In this document: in pieces, positions 42,965 through 51,719 of the stretch
How the letters are laid out: every line of letters starts with the position of its first letter
Numbering within the stretch: position 1 is the stretch's first letter
Origin: an uncultured Clostridia bacterium
Lineage (GTDB): Bacteria > Bacillota > Clostridia > Oscillospirales > Oscillospiraceae
Direction: 5' to 3'
Assembly: GCA_946550725.1 (NCBI GenBank)
Contig: CAMNQX010000003.1
Span: 88,099-152,098 of the forward strand
Length of the DNA: 64,000 nt
Notes under the pieces: generated by a model
What the model saw: the letters and a program-made list of their open reading frames with translations, nothing else
Database searches by the model: none
Told to the model about the DNA's origin: nothing
Made by a program: the position numbers and the translations under genes

Positions 42965-45900
42965 CCAGCGGCTGGCCGTAGACAACGAGGGCGGGCCGCT
43001 GCTGGTGTCCGCCGCCGCCGGCGCGGGCAAGACCAGGGTGCTGGTGGAACGGCTCCTGGACCGGGTGGAGAAGGGAGCGGATGTGGACGAATTCCTCATC
43101 ATCACCTTCACCAACGCCGCCGCCGCCGAGCTGCGCCAGCGCGTTGGAGAGGAGCTGTCCAAGGCGTTGGCCCAGCGGCCCTCTGACCGCCACCTGCGGC
43201 GGCAGATGAACCTGATCTACGCCGCCCACATCTCCACCGTCCACGCCTTCTGCCAGGACCTGCTGCGCCAGTGGGGCCACCTCATTGACCTGGACCCCGA
43301 CTTCCGCCTGTGCGACGAGGGGGAGGCTCGGCTCATGCTGCAGGAGGCGATGGAAGAGGTGCTGGAGGGGCGGTACGACGAACCTGATGAGGCCTTTTCC
43401 CTGCTGTTGGAGATGTTCGCGCCGGGGCGGGACGACCTGCCTCTGGGGCAGATGGCCATCGCCCTCCACCAAAAGCTTCAGAGCCACCCCGACCCCCGGG
43501 GCTGGCTGGACCAGCAGGAGGCCCTTTACCGCCTGGAGGGGGTGGCCGATGCGGCCCAGACCCCCTGGGGGGCGTATCTCCTGACCCGGATCAAGACGCT
43601 GGCGGGGTACTGGAGCCGCAAGCTGGCCCCCCTGACGGAGGAATGTCAGCTGGGCGCGCCGTCCTACTGCGACAGCCTTTCCGTGACGGCGGCGGAGCTG
43701 GAGGCGCTGAGCGGGGCGGAGCGGTGGGACAGCGCCCGGCTGCCGTCCTTCCCCAGGATCGGCTCCGGGAAGGGCACCACCGACCCCGATCTGGCCCAGC
43801 GGGTGAAGAACCTCTGGGAGAGCTGCAAAAAGCAGATGAAACGGGTGGGGGAGCCGCTGGAGCATGACAGCGGGTCGTTGCTGGACGATATGCGGACGGT
43901 GGCCCCGGCGGTGCAGAGCCTGCTGGACCTGGTGCGGGCGCTGGACACGGCCTTCGCCAAGGAAAAGGAACGGCGCGGCGTGGTGGACTTCAACGATCTG
44001 GAGCATATGGCCCTCCGCCTGCTGACAGAGCACCCCCAGGTGGCCGGAGAGCTTTCCGCCCGGCTGGTGGAGGTGATGGTGGACGAGTATCAGGACACCA
44101 ACGGCGTGCAGAATGCCATTTTCTCTCTGCTCACGGCGGAGCGGGGGAACCTCTTTATGGTGGGGGACGTGAAGCAGTCCATCTACCGCTTCCGCCAGGC
44201 CGACCCCACCATCTTTCTGGAAAAATACCGCACCTATCCCGACGCCGCCCACGCCGCCGACGGCCAGGGCCGCCGGGTGATCCTGGGGGAAAACTTCCGC
44301 TCCCGGCGGGAGGTCATCGACTGTGTCAATTTCCTCTTCGAGAACCTGATGAGCGAGGCCATGGGCGAGCTGGACTACGGCGCGGCGGAGGCTCTGCGTC
44401 CCGGGGTGGAGAAGCCGCCCCGGGACGACTGCGCCGCGGAGCTTCACCTCATCGCCAACCCCAAGGACGACGCTACCGGAGACGGGGAGGACGCCATGAC
44501 GGAGCCTCGCTTCGTGGCCCGACGGCTGGCGCGGCTGCTGGAGGAGGGCTTTTCGGTGGAGGACGGCCACGGCGGCCTCCGGCCGGTCCGGCCGGAGGAT
44601 ATGGCCATTCTTTTGCGCTCTCCAAGTAAGGTGCTGGGCTATTACAAGCGGGCGCTGGACGAGGTGGGCCTCCCCTGGGCCGGGGAGGGGGGCGAGGACT
44701 TCCTGGAGTCCCCCGAGGTAGCGGTGGCCCTGTCCTATTTGGAGGTCATCGACAACCCCCGCCAGGACGTACCCCTTATCGGTGTGCTGCGATCCCCCCT
44801 GTACGGCTTCACCCCCGACCAGCTGGCACGGCTGAAGGAGCACAAGGGAAAGAGGTGCTTTTACGACGCGCTGAAGGAGGACGACGACCCCGCGGCCGTC
44901 TCCTTTTTGGCGGATCTGGAGGAACTGCGGCTGTTCAGCCGGGACAAAAAGAGCTACGAGGTGCTGTGGAGCATCTATTGCCGCAAGGGCTTGCTGTTCC
45001 TCTACCCTGAGGAACGCCGGGAGGGGCTGATGGCCCTTTACGCCTGGGCGCGGCGGTTTGAGAGCAGCGGGCACAAGGGACTGTTTGGCTTTTTGAACCA
45101 CCTGCGGCGGCGGAGAGAGCAGGGGGACAAGGGGCTGGTGGCGGTCACGGGTGGCTCAACGGGCGTGCAGATCATGAGCATCCACCACTCCAAGGGGTTG
45201 GAGTTCCCCGTGGTGGTGGTTGCCGGACTGGGGAAGGGCTTCAACCACCAGGACACCCGGAGTGCTATGCTCTTCCACCGTGCCCTGGGCCTTGGCCCCA
45301 AGGGGCTGGACACCGGGCGGATGATCCAATACCCCACCCTGGCCCGCTGGGCGGTGGCGGAGAAGATCGAGGAGGAGATGCGGGGAGAGGAGCTGCGGCT
45401 TTTGTATGTGGCCCTCACCCGCGCCCGGGAGAAGCTGATCATGACCTGCGCTATGCGGGACCCGGAGAAGGAGGCGGCCGATCTGCTGGAGCTGGCCGAC
45501 CTGCCCCCCGACCCGGAGGGTCTGCAGCAGCTGGACGGCGCGGGGAGGTGGGTGCTGACGGCGGCGCTGTGCCGCCCGGAGGCGGCCCCTCTGCGGCAGG
45601 GGATGCCCCTGTGCCGCACCCTCCCGGCGGGGACGGAGTTCGGGACCCCCTGGCTCATGGCCCTCCACGACAAGGAGGAGGCCCCCACCCGGCGGCAGGA
45701 GCGGGGCGGGGTGACCCAGCGGGTGGAGCTTCCCTTGGGGACGCTGCCTGTGTACACCTGGCGGTACCCCCACGCCGCGGCGACCGCGCTCCCCTCCAAG
45801 CTCACCGCGACCCAGCTCAAGGGCCGGGAGCTGGACCACGAGGCGGAGGAAGGGGCCGTCAGGCGGCGGCCTATCCTCTTTGACCGGCCGGACTTCGCCG

Positions 45901-46433
45901 AGGAAAAGGGCCTGACCGCCGGCGAGCGGGGGACGGCCCACCATGTGGTGATGCAGTTTCTGGACTTTGCCCAGACAGGCAGCGTGGAGGCCATCGACGC
46001 CGACATCCGCCGTCTGGTGGACAAGGGCATCGTGGCCAAGCGCCAGGCGGACGCGGTGGACCGGCAGGTCATTTTGAACTTCTTCCGCTCCGACCTGGGC
46101 AGGGAGGTCCTGAACGCCGGAGAGGGGCTGCAGCGGGAGTTCAAATTCTCTGTTTTGGAGCCGGCTGACCGCTATTTCCCCGAACTGGGGGAGGACAGCG
46201 GCGAGACGGTGCTCCTCCAGGGGGTGGTGGACTGCTGGTTCGACACCCCCCAGGGGCTGGTCATCGTGGACTTCAAAAGCGACCGGGTGAGCGAGGAAAA
46301 CCTCCTGGCCCGGGCGGAGAGCTACAAGCCCCAGCTGGAGGCCTACGCCACCGCCCTGAGCCGTCTGCTGGACCGCCCGGTGTGCCGGCGGGTGCTGTGG
46401 TTTTTCGCTCTGAGCCGGGCTGTGACGATTTAA
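42942..46433 (+). CDS. addA: AddA, helicase-nuclease motor subunit
   Basis: 1163 residues starting MGFPLTADQRLAVDNEGG. Helicase motifs: SAAAGAGKT, VDEYQDTN, GDVKQSIYRFRQADP, LLYVALTRAREKL. The C-terminal nuclease reads VVDCWFDTPQGLVIVDFKSD. Overlaps addB by 23 bases. Translocates 3' to 5' and cuts the 3' strand. Last gene of the plus-strand cluster that begins at the CdaR gene; no clear terminator is visible just after it. Confidence 0.97.
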   Translation: MGFPLTADQRLAVDNEGGPLLVSAAAGAGKTRVLVERLLDRVEKGADVDEFLIITFTNAAAAELRQRVGEELSKALAQRPSDRHLRRQMNLIYAAHISTVHAFCQDLLRQWGHLIDLDPDFRLCDEGEARLMLQEAMEEVLEGRYDEPDEAFSLLLEMFAPGRDDLPLGQMAIALHQKLQSHPDPRGWLDQQEALYRLEGVADAAQTPWGAYLLTRIKTLAGYWSRKLAPLTEECQLGAPSYCDSLSVTAAELEALSGAERWDSARLPSFPRIGSGKGTTDPDLAQRVKNLWESCKKQMKRVGEPLEHDSGSLLDDMRTVAPAVQSLLDLVRALDTAFAKEKERRGVVDFNDLEHMALRLLTEHPQVAGELSARLVEVMVDEYQDTNGVQNAIFSLLTAERGNLFMVGDVKQSIYRFRQADPTIFLEKYRTYPDAAHAADGQGRRVILGENFRSRREVIDCVNFLFENLMSEAMGELDYGAAEALRPGVEKPPRDDCAAELHLIANPKDDATGDGEDAMTEPRFVARRLARLLEEGFSVEDGHGGLRPVRPEDMAILLRSPSKVLGYYKRALDEVGLPWAGEGGEDFLESPEVAVALSYLEVIDNPRQDVPLIGVLRSPLYGFTPDQLARLKEHKGKRCFYDALKEDDDPAAVSFLADLEELRLFSRDKKSYEVLWSIYCRKGLLFLYPEERREGLMALYAWARRFESSGHKGLFGFLNHLRRRREQGDKGLVAVTGGSTGVQIMSIHHSKGLEFPVVVVAGLGKGFNHQDTRSAMLFHRALGLGPKGLDTGRMIQYPTLARWAVAEKIEEEMRGEELRLLYVALTRAREKLIMTCAMRDPEKEAADLLELADLPPDPEGLQQLDGAGRWVLTAALCRPEAAPLRQGMPLCRTLPAGTEFGTPWLMALHDKEEAPTRRQERGGVTQRVELPLGTLPVYTWRYPHAAATALPSKLTATQLKGRELDHEAEEGAVRRRPILFDRPDFAEEKGLTAGERGTAHHVVMQFLDFAQTGSVEAIDADIRRLVDKGIVAKRQADAVDRQVILNFFRSDLGREVLNAGEGLQREFKFSVLEPADRYFPELGEDSGETVLLQGVVDCWFDTPQGLVIVDFKSDRVSEENLLARAESYKPQLEAYATALSRLLDRPVCRRVLWFFALSRAVTI

Positions 46434-46492
46434 TTTGTTAAAATGATGAATAGTATCTTTAGACGCCAGAGGACATTTAGCAACCTTTTTGG

Positions 46493-46521
46493 TTGACAAA
46501 TGGCGGCAGAAAGGGTACAAT
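46493..46521 (+). promoter_or_regulatory. metN promoter
   Basis: TTGACA (46493-46498) and TACAAT (46516-46521) with a 17-base spacer. The leader to the metN start is only about 40 bases, too short for a SAM riboswitch. Confidence 0.75.
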
Positions 46522-46569
46522 GTCGGTTAAATCCCAAGAAATCCGCAAGAGAGTAAATGAGGGCTGCGT

Positions 46570-47319
46570 GTGATCAAGATCCAGGGGCTGACAAAGGCAT
46601 ATCCCGTCAAGGGCGGCGGAACGTTTACCGCCATCGAGGGCATTGACCTCACGGTCCATGACGGCGACATCTTCGGCATCATCGGCATGTCGGGGGCGGG
46701 GAAGTCTACCCTGGTGCGCTGTATCAACCTGCTGGAGCAGCCCACTCAGGGGAGCATCCAGATCGACGGCATCGAGGTCACCGCCGCCCGGGGCAAGGAC
46801 CTGCTGGCCCTGCGCCGGAAGATCGGCATGGTGTTCCAGAAGTTCAACCTGCTAATGCAGCGAACCATTTTGGACAACGTGGCCCTGCCCTTGGAGATCG
46901 CCGGGGTGGACAGGGCCGCGCGGGAGACGCGGGCCAAGGAGCTTTTAGAGCTGGTGGGCCTGGGGGATCAGGGGAGCAAGTACCCCGCCCAGCTCTCCGG
47001 CGGCCAGCAGCAGCGGGTGTCCATCGCCCGTGCCCTGGCCAACCATCCCTCCCTGATCTTGTGCGACGAGCCGACCTCGGCGCTGGACTCCCTTACCACC
47101 AACTCTATTTTGAAGCTTTTGCGGGACATCAACCGTCAGCTGGGGGTCACCATCATCATCATCACCCATGAGATCTCGGTGGTGGAGAAGATCTGCAACC
47201 GGGTGGCGGTCATCGACAGCTCCGTCATCGTGGAGCAGGGGGACGTGGCGGACATCATGGCCCACCCCCAAGAAGAGATCACCAAAAAACTGCTGGGGGA
47301 GGTGAGCTGGGATGCTTGA
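46570..47319 (+). CDS. metN: MetN, methionine-import ATPase
   Basis: 249 residues from a GTG with GAGGG six bases upstream. Walker [11 protein letters not shown]-loop FQKFNLL, signature LSGGQQQR, Walker [13 protein letters not shown]-loop ITHE. It is shorter than the common 330-340 residue MetN because the C-terminal NIL/ACT-like methionine-sensing domain is absent, so transinhibition by internal methionine may be lost. Confidence 0.93.
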   Translation: MIKIQGLTKAYPVKGGGTFTAIEGIDLTVHDGDIFGIIGMSGAGKSTLVRCINLLEQPTQGSIQIDGIEVTAARGKDLLALRRKIGMVFQKFNLLMQRTILDNVALPLEIAGVDRAARETRAKELLELVGLGDQGSKYPAQLSGGQQQRVSIARALANHPSLILCDEPTSALDSLTTNSILKLLRDINRQLGVTIIIITHEISVVEKICNRVAVIDSSVIVEQGDVADIMAHPQEEITKKLLGEVSWDA

Positions 47320-47995
47320 GGCGTTGAGCGCGTTCTTTGCCCAGTACGGCGACCTGCTCTGGCAGGAGACCATTGACACCCTCATTATGGTGACGGTGAC
47401 CACGGTGTTCGCTTATGTGCTGGGCCTCCCGCTGGGAGTGCTTTTGAACATCACCAGGCCCGACGGCATTTGGCCCCACAAGGGCTTCAACAGCGTGGTG
47501 GGCTGGATCACCAACCTGGGCCGGTCCCTCCCGTTCCTCATTTTGATGATCCTCCTGCTGGACTTCACCAAGCTTCTAGTGGGCACCAAGATCGGCGTTT
47601 TGGGGGCGATCCCGCCCCTCATCATCTCCGCCACCCCATTTGTGGCGCGTATGGTGGAGACCTCCCTGGCGGAGGTGGACAGCGGCGTGCAGGAGGCGGC
47701 CCAGTCCATGGGGGCCACCGTCCCCCAGATCGTATTCAAGGTGCTGCTTCCTGAGGCCATGCCCTCGTTGATGCTGGGCGGGTCCATCTCCATGGTGACC
47801 ATTCTGGCGTACACCGCCATCGCCGGCGTCATCGGTGCGGGCGGGCTGGGCGATCTGGCCATCCGCTATGGCTACAACCGCAAGGTGGCTTCCATGATGT
47901 GGGCTTCGGTTATCATTTTGGTCATTATGGTGCAGATCATTCAGTCGGTGTTCAGCCTGCTTTCCCGTAAGATCGACAAGCGCATCCGCTTGTGA
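47312..47995 (+). CDS. metI: MetI, methionine-import permease
   Basis: 227 residues with about five membrane segments and the EAA loop VQEAAQSMGATVPQIVFKVLLPEAMPSLM, typical of MetI. Overlaps metN by 8 bases. Confidence 0.95.
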   Translation: MLEALSAFFAQYGDLLWQETIDTLIMVTVTTVFAYVLGLPLGVLLNITRPDGIWPHKGFNSVVGWITNLGRSLPFLILMILLLDFTKLLVGTKIGVLGAIPPLIISATPFVARMVETSLAEVDSGVQEAAQSMGATVPQIVFKVLLPEAMPSLMLGGSISMVTILAYTAIAGVIGAGGLGDLAIRYGYNRKVASMMWASVIILVIMVQIIQSVFSLLSRKIDKRIRL

Positions 47996-48030
47996 TCCAT
48001 ACAAAAATTCAGCAAAAGAGGATGAGAACA

Positions 48031-48843
48031 ATGAAGAAGAAAGTGCTTGCGTTGTCCCTGGCCGTGGTGCTGGTGCTGGCTCTGGCGGCCTGCGGAGAGA
48101 AGAAGGCCGAGAAGGTGACCCTGAAGGTGGCCGCCTCCGCCACCCCCCATGCCGAGATCCTGGCCCAGGTGAAGGACGAGCTGGCGGAGCAGGGCATCGA
48201 CCTGGTGGTCACTGAGTATGGCGACTACGTGATCCCCAACACCGCCGTGGAGGACGGGGACGAGGACGTGAACTACTTCCAGCATCAGCCCTATCTGGAC
48301 CAGTTCAACGTGGAGAACGGCACCCACCTGGTGAGCGTGGCCGCCATCCATTATGAGCCGTTCGGCATCTATCCGGGCAAGACCACGAACCTGGCCGACC
48401 TGCCCGACGGCGCGTCCGTCGGCGTGCCCAACGACGCCACCAACGAGGCCCGCGCCCTCCAGCTGCTGGAGGCCCAGGGGCTGATCAAGGTGAAGGAGGG
48501 AGCGGGGCTGAACGCCACCCCTAATGACATCGTGGAGAATCCCAAGAACCTGAAGTTCGTGGAGCTGGAGGCGGCCATGCTGCCCAACGTGACCAGTGAG
48601 ATGGATCTGGCGGTCATCAACGGCAACTACGCCCTGCAGGCGGGCTTCTCCTCCGCCAAGGACGCCCTGGCCCTGGAGGACGCTTCCTCCGAGGCCGCCC
48701 AGACCTTTGCCAACGTGATCGTGGTGAAGGAGGGCAACGAGAACAGCGAGGCCGTCCAGGCGCTGGTGAAGGCCCTTCAGAGCGACAAGGTGAAGGACTA
48801 CATCAACGAGACCTACGAGGGCAACGTGCTGCCCATCTTCTAA
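48031..48843 (+). CDS. metQ: MetQ, methionine-binding lipoprotein
   Basis: 270 residues. The signal peptide MKKKVLALSLAVVLVLALAAC ends in a lipobox. The NlpA/MetQ domain has VAASATPHAEILAQV, EDVNYFQHQPYLDQFN and VPNDATNEARALQLLE. Captures methionine for MetNI. ATG at 48031 begins the signal peptide and follows GAGGATGAGAACA; 48022 is possible. Confidence 0.96.
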   Translation: MKKKVLALSLAVVLVLALAACGEKKAEKVTLKVAASATPHAEILAQVKDELAEQGIDLVVTEYGDYVIPNTAVEDGDEDVNYFQHQPYLDQFNVENGTHLVSVAAIHYEPFGIYPGKTTNLADLPDGASVGVPNDATNEARALQLLEAQGLIKVKEGAGLNATPNDIVENPKNLKFVELEAAMLPNVTSEMDLAVINGNYALQAGFSSAKDALALEDASSEAAQTFANVIVVKEGNENSEAVQALVKALQSDKVKDYINETYEGNVLPIF

Positions 48844-48874
48844 GAGCGGTCCGCTGAACCCTTTGTGAATGGTG

Positions 48875-48911
48875 AAAGAATCCCCCTGTGCGTGCGCACA
48901 GGGGATTCTTT
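48875..48911. terminator. Bidirectional terminator between metQ and the ABC-F gene
   Basis: A long stem AAAGAATCCCC-(C)-TGTGC / GCACAGGGGATTCTTT with loop GTGC and T/A runs on both sides. Confidence 0.88.
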
Positions 48912-48923
48912 TTGCGGGGAGGG

Positions 48924-50402
48924 TCACGGCGCAGCAAGCTCCAGACGCTGGGGGGCTACAGCGTCCAGAAAGGCCCTGTCATGCTCCACCAGCACCAGCG
49001 CGGCGGGGAAGTCGCGGAGAAGAGCCTCCAGCTGCATACGGGAAAACACGTCCACATAGTTGAGCGGTTCATCCCAGAGGTAGAGGTGGGCGCTTTCGCT
49101 GAGACTGCGGGCAAGGAGAACTTTTTTCTTCTGCCCCGCGCTGTAGGTGGACATATCCCGGTCAAACAGCGTCCGGGGAAAGTCCAGCTTGCGGAGGAAG
49201 GAGAGAAACCGGGTCAGATCGACGCCGCAGGCGGCGGCATAGTCGCCGGGGAGGCCGGAGAGGAAGGAGGCATCCTGCGGGACGACGGAGAGAACAAGGT
49301 TGGAGGCGGCGGAGACCGTGCCGCTGTGGGGGATGCTCACCCCGGCAAGGAGCTTGAGAAGGCTGGATTTGCCTGTGCCGTTCGGGCCGGTGAGGGCCAG
49401 ACGCTGGCCCTGCTCCACCGTGAAGGTCAGAGGGGAAAACAGCGGCCCTCCACCGTAGTCGATGGAAAGCTCCCGCAGCTCTACGAGACGGGATTTTGGG
49501 TGGAGCAGAGGGCGAAGCTCTAAAGCGGGGGTCTTTTCCACGTTTTGAAGAAGCCCCTGCTTTTCCTCTATGGCCGTTTGGCGGCGGTTTTCCACCGCCT
49601 TGGAGCGTTTCATCATCTTGGCGGCCTTGTGACCGATGGCGCCCCGGTCAAAGGCGTGAGAGCCGATCTTCCCTTGCTCGATCCGGTCAGACCAGCGGGC
49701 CGTCTGCTTCTGGGCCGCCTCCAAGCGGGCAATGTCTTTGGTGAGCTTTTGGTGCTGGGCGCGCTCAAAGTCTTCCCGCCGCCGGCGCTCCGTCCACCAA
49801 GTGGAGAAGCTGCCTGAAACGGTCTCCGCGCCGCTTGGCTCAAGGGCGATGATGTGATCCACGCAGCCGTCCAGAAAGGCCCGGTCATGAGAGACCAGAA
49901 GAAAACCCTGCTGACGGCGCAGATAGCGGCTGACGGCTGCCCGTCCTGCCATATCCAGATGGTTGGTCGGCTCGTCAATGAGGAGGAAATGGCCCTCGCG
50001 AAGAAAGAGCAGGGCCAGCAGGCAGCGGGTCTGTTCACCAAGGGAAAGGGTGTGGAAGGGACGGGCCAAAACCGCCTCGTTGACCTCCAGATCGGCCAGC
50101 TCCCGGTAGAGCCGCCATGATTCCACGTCGGGGGCGGTGTTTTCAAGGGCCTCCAAGGTGGAAAGGGTGGGATCGGGAACGTCGCAGGGGAAAAAGTCGG
50201 TGGGAACGGGGGGCGAGATAGAACCGGCCTGCGGAGTGAGGCGGCGGGCAAGGAGGCGCAGAAGGGTGGTCTTACCCCGTCCGTTTCGCGCCACGATGCC
50301 GGTGCGCCAGCCGGTGTCCAGACGCAGGTCAAAATGCTCAAAGACCGTATCCGGACTTCCGGGGTAGGCAAAGGAAAGCCCGGAGATTTGAAGCTGAGAC
50401 AT
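48924..50402 (-). CDS. ABC-F ribosomal protection protein, Lsa-like
   Basis: 492 residues with two ABC domains and no membrane segment. First: ARNGRGKTT (38-46), LSLGEQTR, LLIDEPTNHLD. The interdomain linker (about 180-290) carries the arm that reaches into the ribosome. Second: GPNGTGKSS (about 337-345), YSAGQKKK, YLWDEPLNYVD. The FAYPGSPDTVFEHFDL start and WDEPLNYVD site resemble the Lsa/VmlR-type group that removes lincosamides, streptogramin A and pleuromutilins. Resistance spectrum cannot be read from sequence. It sits behind an attenuator-like leader with its own strong promoter. Confidence 0.85.
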   Translation of the reverse strand: MSQLQISGLSFAYPGSPDTVFEHFDLRLDTGWRTGIVARNGRGKTTLLRLLARRLTPQAGSISPPVPTDFFPCDVPDPTLSTLEALENTAPDVESWRLYRELADLEVNEAVLARPFHTLSLGEQTRCLLALLFLREGHFLLIDEPTNHLDMAGRAAVSRYLRRQQGFLLVSHDRAFLDGCVDHIIALEPSGAETVSGSFSTWWTERRRREDFERAQHQKLTKDIARLEAAQKQTARWSDRIEQGKIGSHAFDRGAIGHKAAKMMKRSKAVENRRQTAIEEKQGLLQNVEKTPALELRPLLHPKSRLVELRELSIDYGGGPLFSPLTFTVEQGQRLALTGPNGTGKSSLLKLLAGVSIPHSGTVSAASNLVLSVVPQDASFLSGLPGDYAAACGVDLTRFLSFLRKLDFPRTLFDRDMSTYSAGQKKKVLLARSLSESAHLYLWDEPLNYVDVFSRMQLEALLRDFPAALVLVEHDRAFLDAVAPQRLELAAP

Positions 50403-50408
50403 GGTGCA

Positions 50409-50495
50409 TCACCTCAAAATACAAAATGGGCGCGGAAGTCGGCCTTCCACGCCCATTGGCTCGTACAATGGACAAAGTGGTAAAAAGGCGCACAT
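50409..50495 (-). CDS. Possible second leader ORF across the terminator
   Basis: 28 codons beginning MCAFLPLCPLYEP, ending in TGA six bases before the ABC-F ATG and running through both arms of the terminator. GGGAGG is close (2 bases), so initiation would be weak or depend on ribosomes arriving from upstream. Translation through it would prevent the terminator folding. Confidence 0.4.
   Translation of the reverse strand: MCAFLPLCPLYEPMGVEGRLPRPFCILR
50425..50457 (-). terminator. Leader terminator (attenuator)
   Basis: A 14-bp stem (50457-50444 with 50438-50425, one G-U) with a 5-base loop and a tail TTGTATTTT, located just upstream of the ABC-F ribosome binding site. Confidence 0.85.
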
Positions 50496-50563
50496 ATCCT
50501 CCCGCAAAGCGCGACCAAACGCCGGCCAGTCAAGGCCGGTCCGGCAGCGCTGAAACGAGCGGA

Positions 50564-50575
50564 TCAGATGCGCAT
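50564..50575 (-). CDS. Three-codon leader ORF (MRI)
   Basis: ATG CGC ATC TGA with AGGAG 7 bases upstream and about 25 bases after the predicted transcription start. The excellent ribosome binding site on a 3-residue ORF is hard to explain except as a ribosome-pausing sensor. Confidence 0.6.
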   Translation of the reverse strand: MRI

Positions 50576-50606
50576 GTTCCCACTCCTATCATTTTAGGGT
50601 GATTTC

Positions 50607-50635
50607 AGTATAGCAAGAGGGGAAGTTCTTGTCAA
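50607..50635 (-). promoter_or_regulatory. ABC-F promoter
   Basis: Perfect TTGACA (50635-50630) and TATACT (50612-50607) with a 17-base spacer. The -35 overlaps the last codon of gluQ. Confidence 0.88.
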
Positions 50636-51564
50636 GAAGAAGGGAGATCGGTGACAGTAATATCCTCCCTGGGAACCCGGCCCCAGGAAAATTCGGGGAC
50701 AAGCTCCTGCGGGGTGACAGGGGCGGGCTTGTCCAGCAGGCCCGCCCAGCACCCCAGCACACCCACCAGCTCCGTGGACTTGTACCGCTTGCTCAAGGCC
50801 CGGAGGGACAGGTCCCCCTCCCGTTTGGAGAGCCGCCGTCCGTCGGGGGCCAGCAAAAGGGGCAGATGGCAATACTCCGGGTGGGAGAAGCCCAAAATCT
50901 CCTGCAAATAGAGCTGCTGGGGGGTGGAAGGGAGCAGGTCGCGGCCCCGCACCACCTCCGTAACTCCCATGGCGGCGTCGTCCGCCACCACCGCCAGCTG
51001 ATAGGCATAAAGCCCGTCGGAGCGGCGAAGAATGAAATCGCCCACCTCCCGGGCCAGGTTGGCGGCGTACGGTCCCAGATGACCGTCCGTCAGGGCGTAG
51101 ACTTGATCAGGCACCCGCAGGCGTAATGCCCCGCGGCGGCCCTGGGCCTCATAGTCCGCCCGCTGGGCGGCGGTGAGCGCCCGGCAGCGTCCGCCGTAGA
51201 CCGGGGCGGCGGTGTGGGGGGCGCTGGCCTCGGTGGGGCCGCTGTGCAGCTCCCTGCGGGTACAGTAGCAGGGGTAGAGGAGGTCCTGGGCCGCCAGACG
51301 GACCAAGCAGTCCTCATAGTAGGCAGAGCGCTGGGACTGGTACGCCGGGTCGTTGTCCCAGTCGAGGCCCAGCCAGCGAAAGTCCTCCATGACCCCCTGA
51401 GAGTACCTGGCGGGGCAGCGGGGGAGGTCCAGGTCCTCCAGCCGCAGCAGGACCCGCCCGCCCTGGGCGCGGGCGGACAGCCACGCCAGTAGTGCGGCAA
51501 AGGCGTTGCCCAGGTGCATTTCCCCGCTGGGGCTGGGGGCGAGGCGGCCGGTCACATCAGACAT
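50632..51564 (-). CDS. gluQ: Glutamyl-Q tRNA(Asp) synthetase
   Basis: 310 residues resembling only the catalytic half of GluRS: LAPSPSGEMHLGN (HIGH-like, residues 8-20), zinc cysteines in PCYCTRRE, and RRLSKREG (KMSKS-like, near 240). No anticodon-binding domain. Attaches glutamate to queuosine at the wobble base of tRNA-Asp. ATG at 51564 follows AAGGAGG. Confidence 0.92.
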   Translation of the reverse strand: MSDVTGRLAPSPSGEMHLGNAFAALLAWLSARAQGGRVLLRLEDLDLPRCPARYSQGVMEDFRWLGLDWDNDPAYQSQRSAYYEDCLVRLAAQDLLYPCYCTRRELHSGPTEASAPHTAAPVYGGRCRALTAAQRADYEAQGRRGALRLRVPDQVYALTDGHLGPYAANLAREVGDFILRRSDGLYAYQLAVVADDAAMGVTEVVRGRDLLPSTPQQLYLQEILGFSHPEYCHLPLLLAPDGRRLSKREGDLSLRALSKRYKSTELVGVLGCWAGLLDKPAPVTPQELVPEFSWGRVPREDITVTDLPSS

Positions 51565-51595
51565 GGCAGAAACCTCCTTGGCAAAAATCGTATAT

Positions 51596-51624
51596 ATTGT
51601 AGCATGATAGGACAAGCGCCGCAA
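51596..51624 (-). promoter_or_regulatory. gluQ promoter
   Basis: On the minus strand TTGCGG (51624-51619) and TACAAT (51601-51596) with a 17-base spacer. Confidence 0.55.
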
Positions 51625-51634
51625 GGGGTAGTAG

Positions 51635-51663
51635 TTGCAATAATTATGTAAATCTGGTACAAT
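51635..51663 (+). promoter_or_regulatory. Promoter of the DUF308 gene
   Basis: TTGCAA (51635-51640) and TACAAT (51658-51663) with a 17-base spacer, divergent from the gluQ promoter. Confidence 0.65.
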
Positions 51664-51719
51664 ATGTTACACTACAGTGAAATTGGGGCCATGGGCCAAA
51701 AGGAAAGGAAGCGGCGGTC

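Larger units (their letters stand above)
50403..50600 (-). promoter_or_regulatory. Attenuator-type leader of the ABC-F gene
   Basis: About 200 nt. After the start site near 50600 come AGGAG, a three-codon ORF (50575-50564), a stem CCGGCC-TTGACT-GGCCGG, and a second possible ORF (50495-50409). A strong terminator hairpin (50457-50425) lies 22 bases before the ABC-F start. This arrangement matches antibiotic-induced leaders known for several ABC-F and erm genes. Confidence 0.75.

Noticed and set aside
39659..43162. 1167-codon open frame antisense to addB
   Set aside because: addB has Walker, nuclease and cysteine motifs; the antisense product is low-complexity Gln/Pro/His/Leu and has no ribosome binding site.
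46434..46569. SAM riboswitch before metN
   Set aside because: The predicted leader is only about 40 bases, and the GCAACC seen near 46480 lies upstream of the promoter; no multi-helix core is present.
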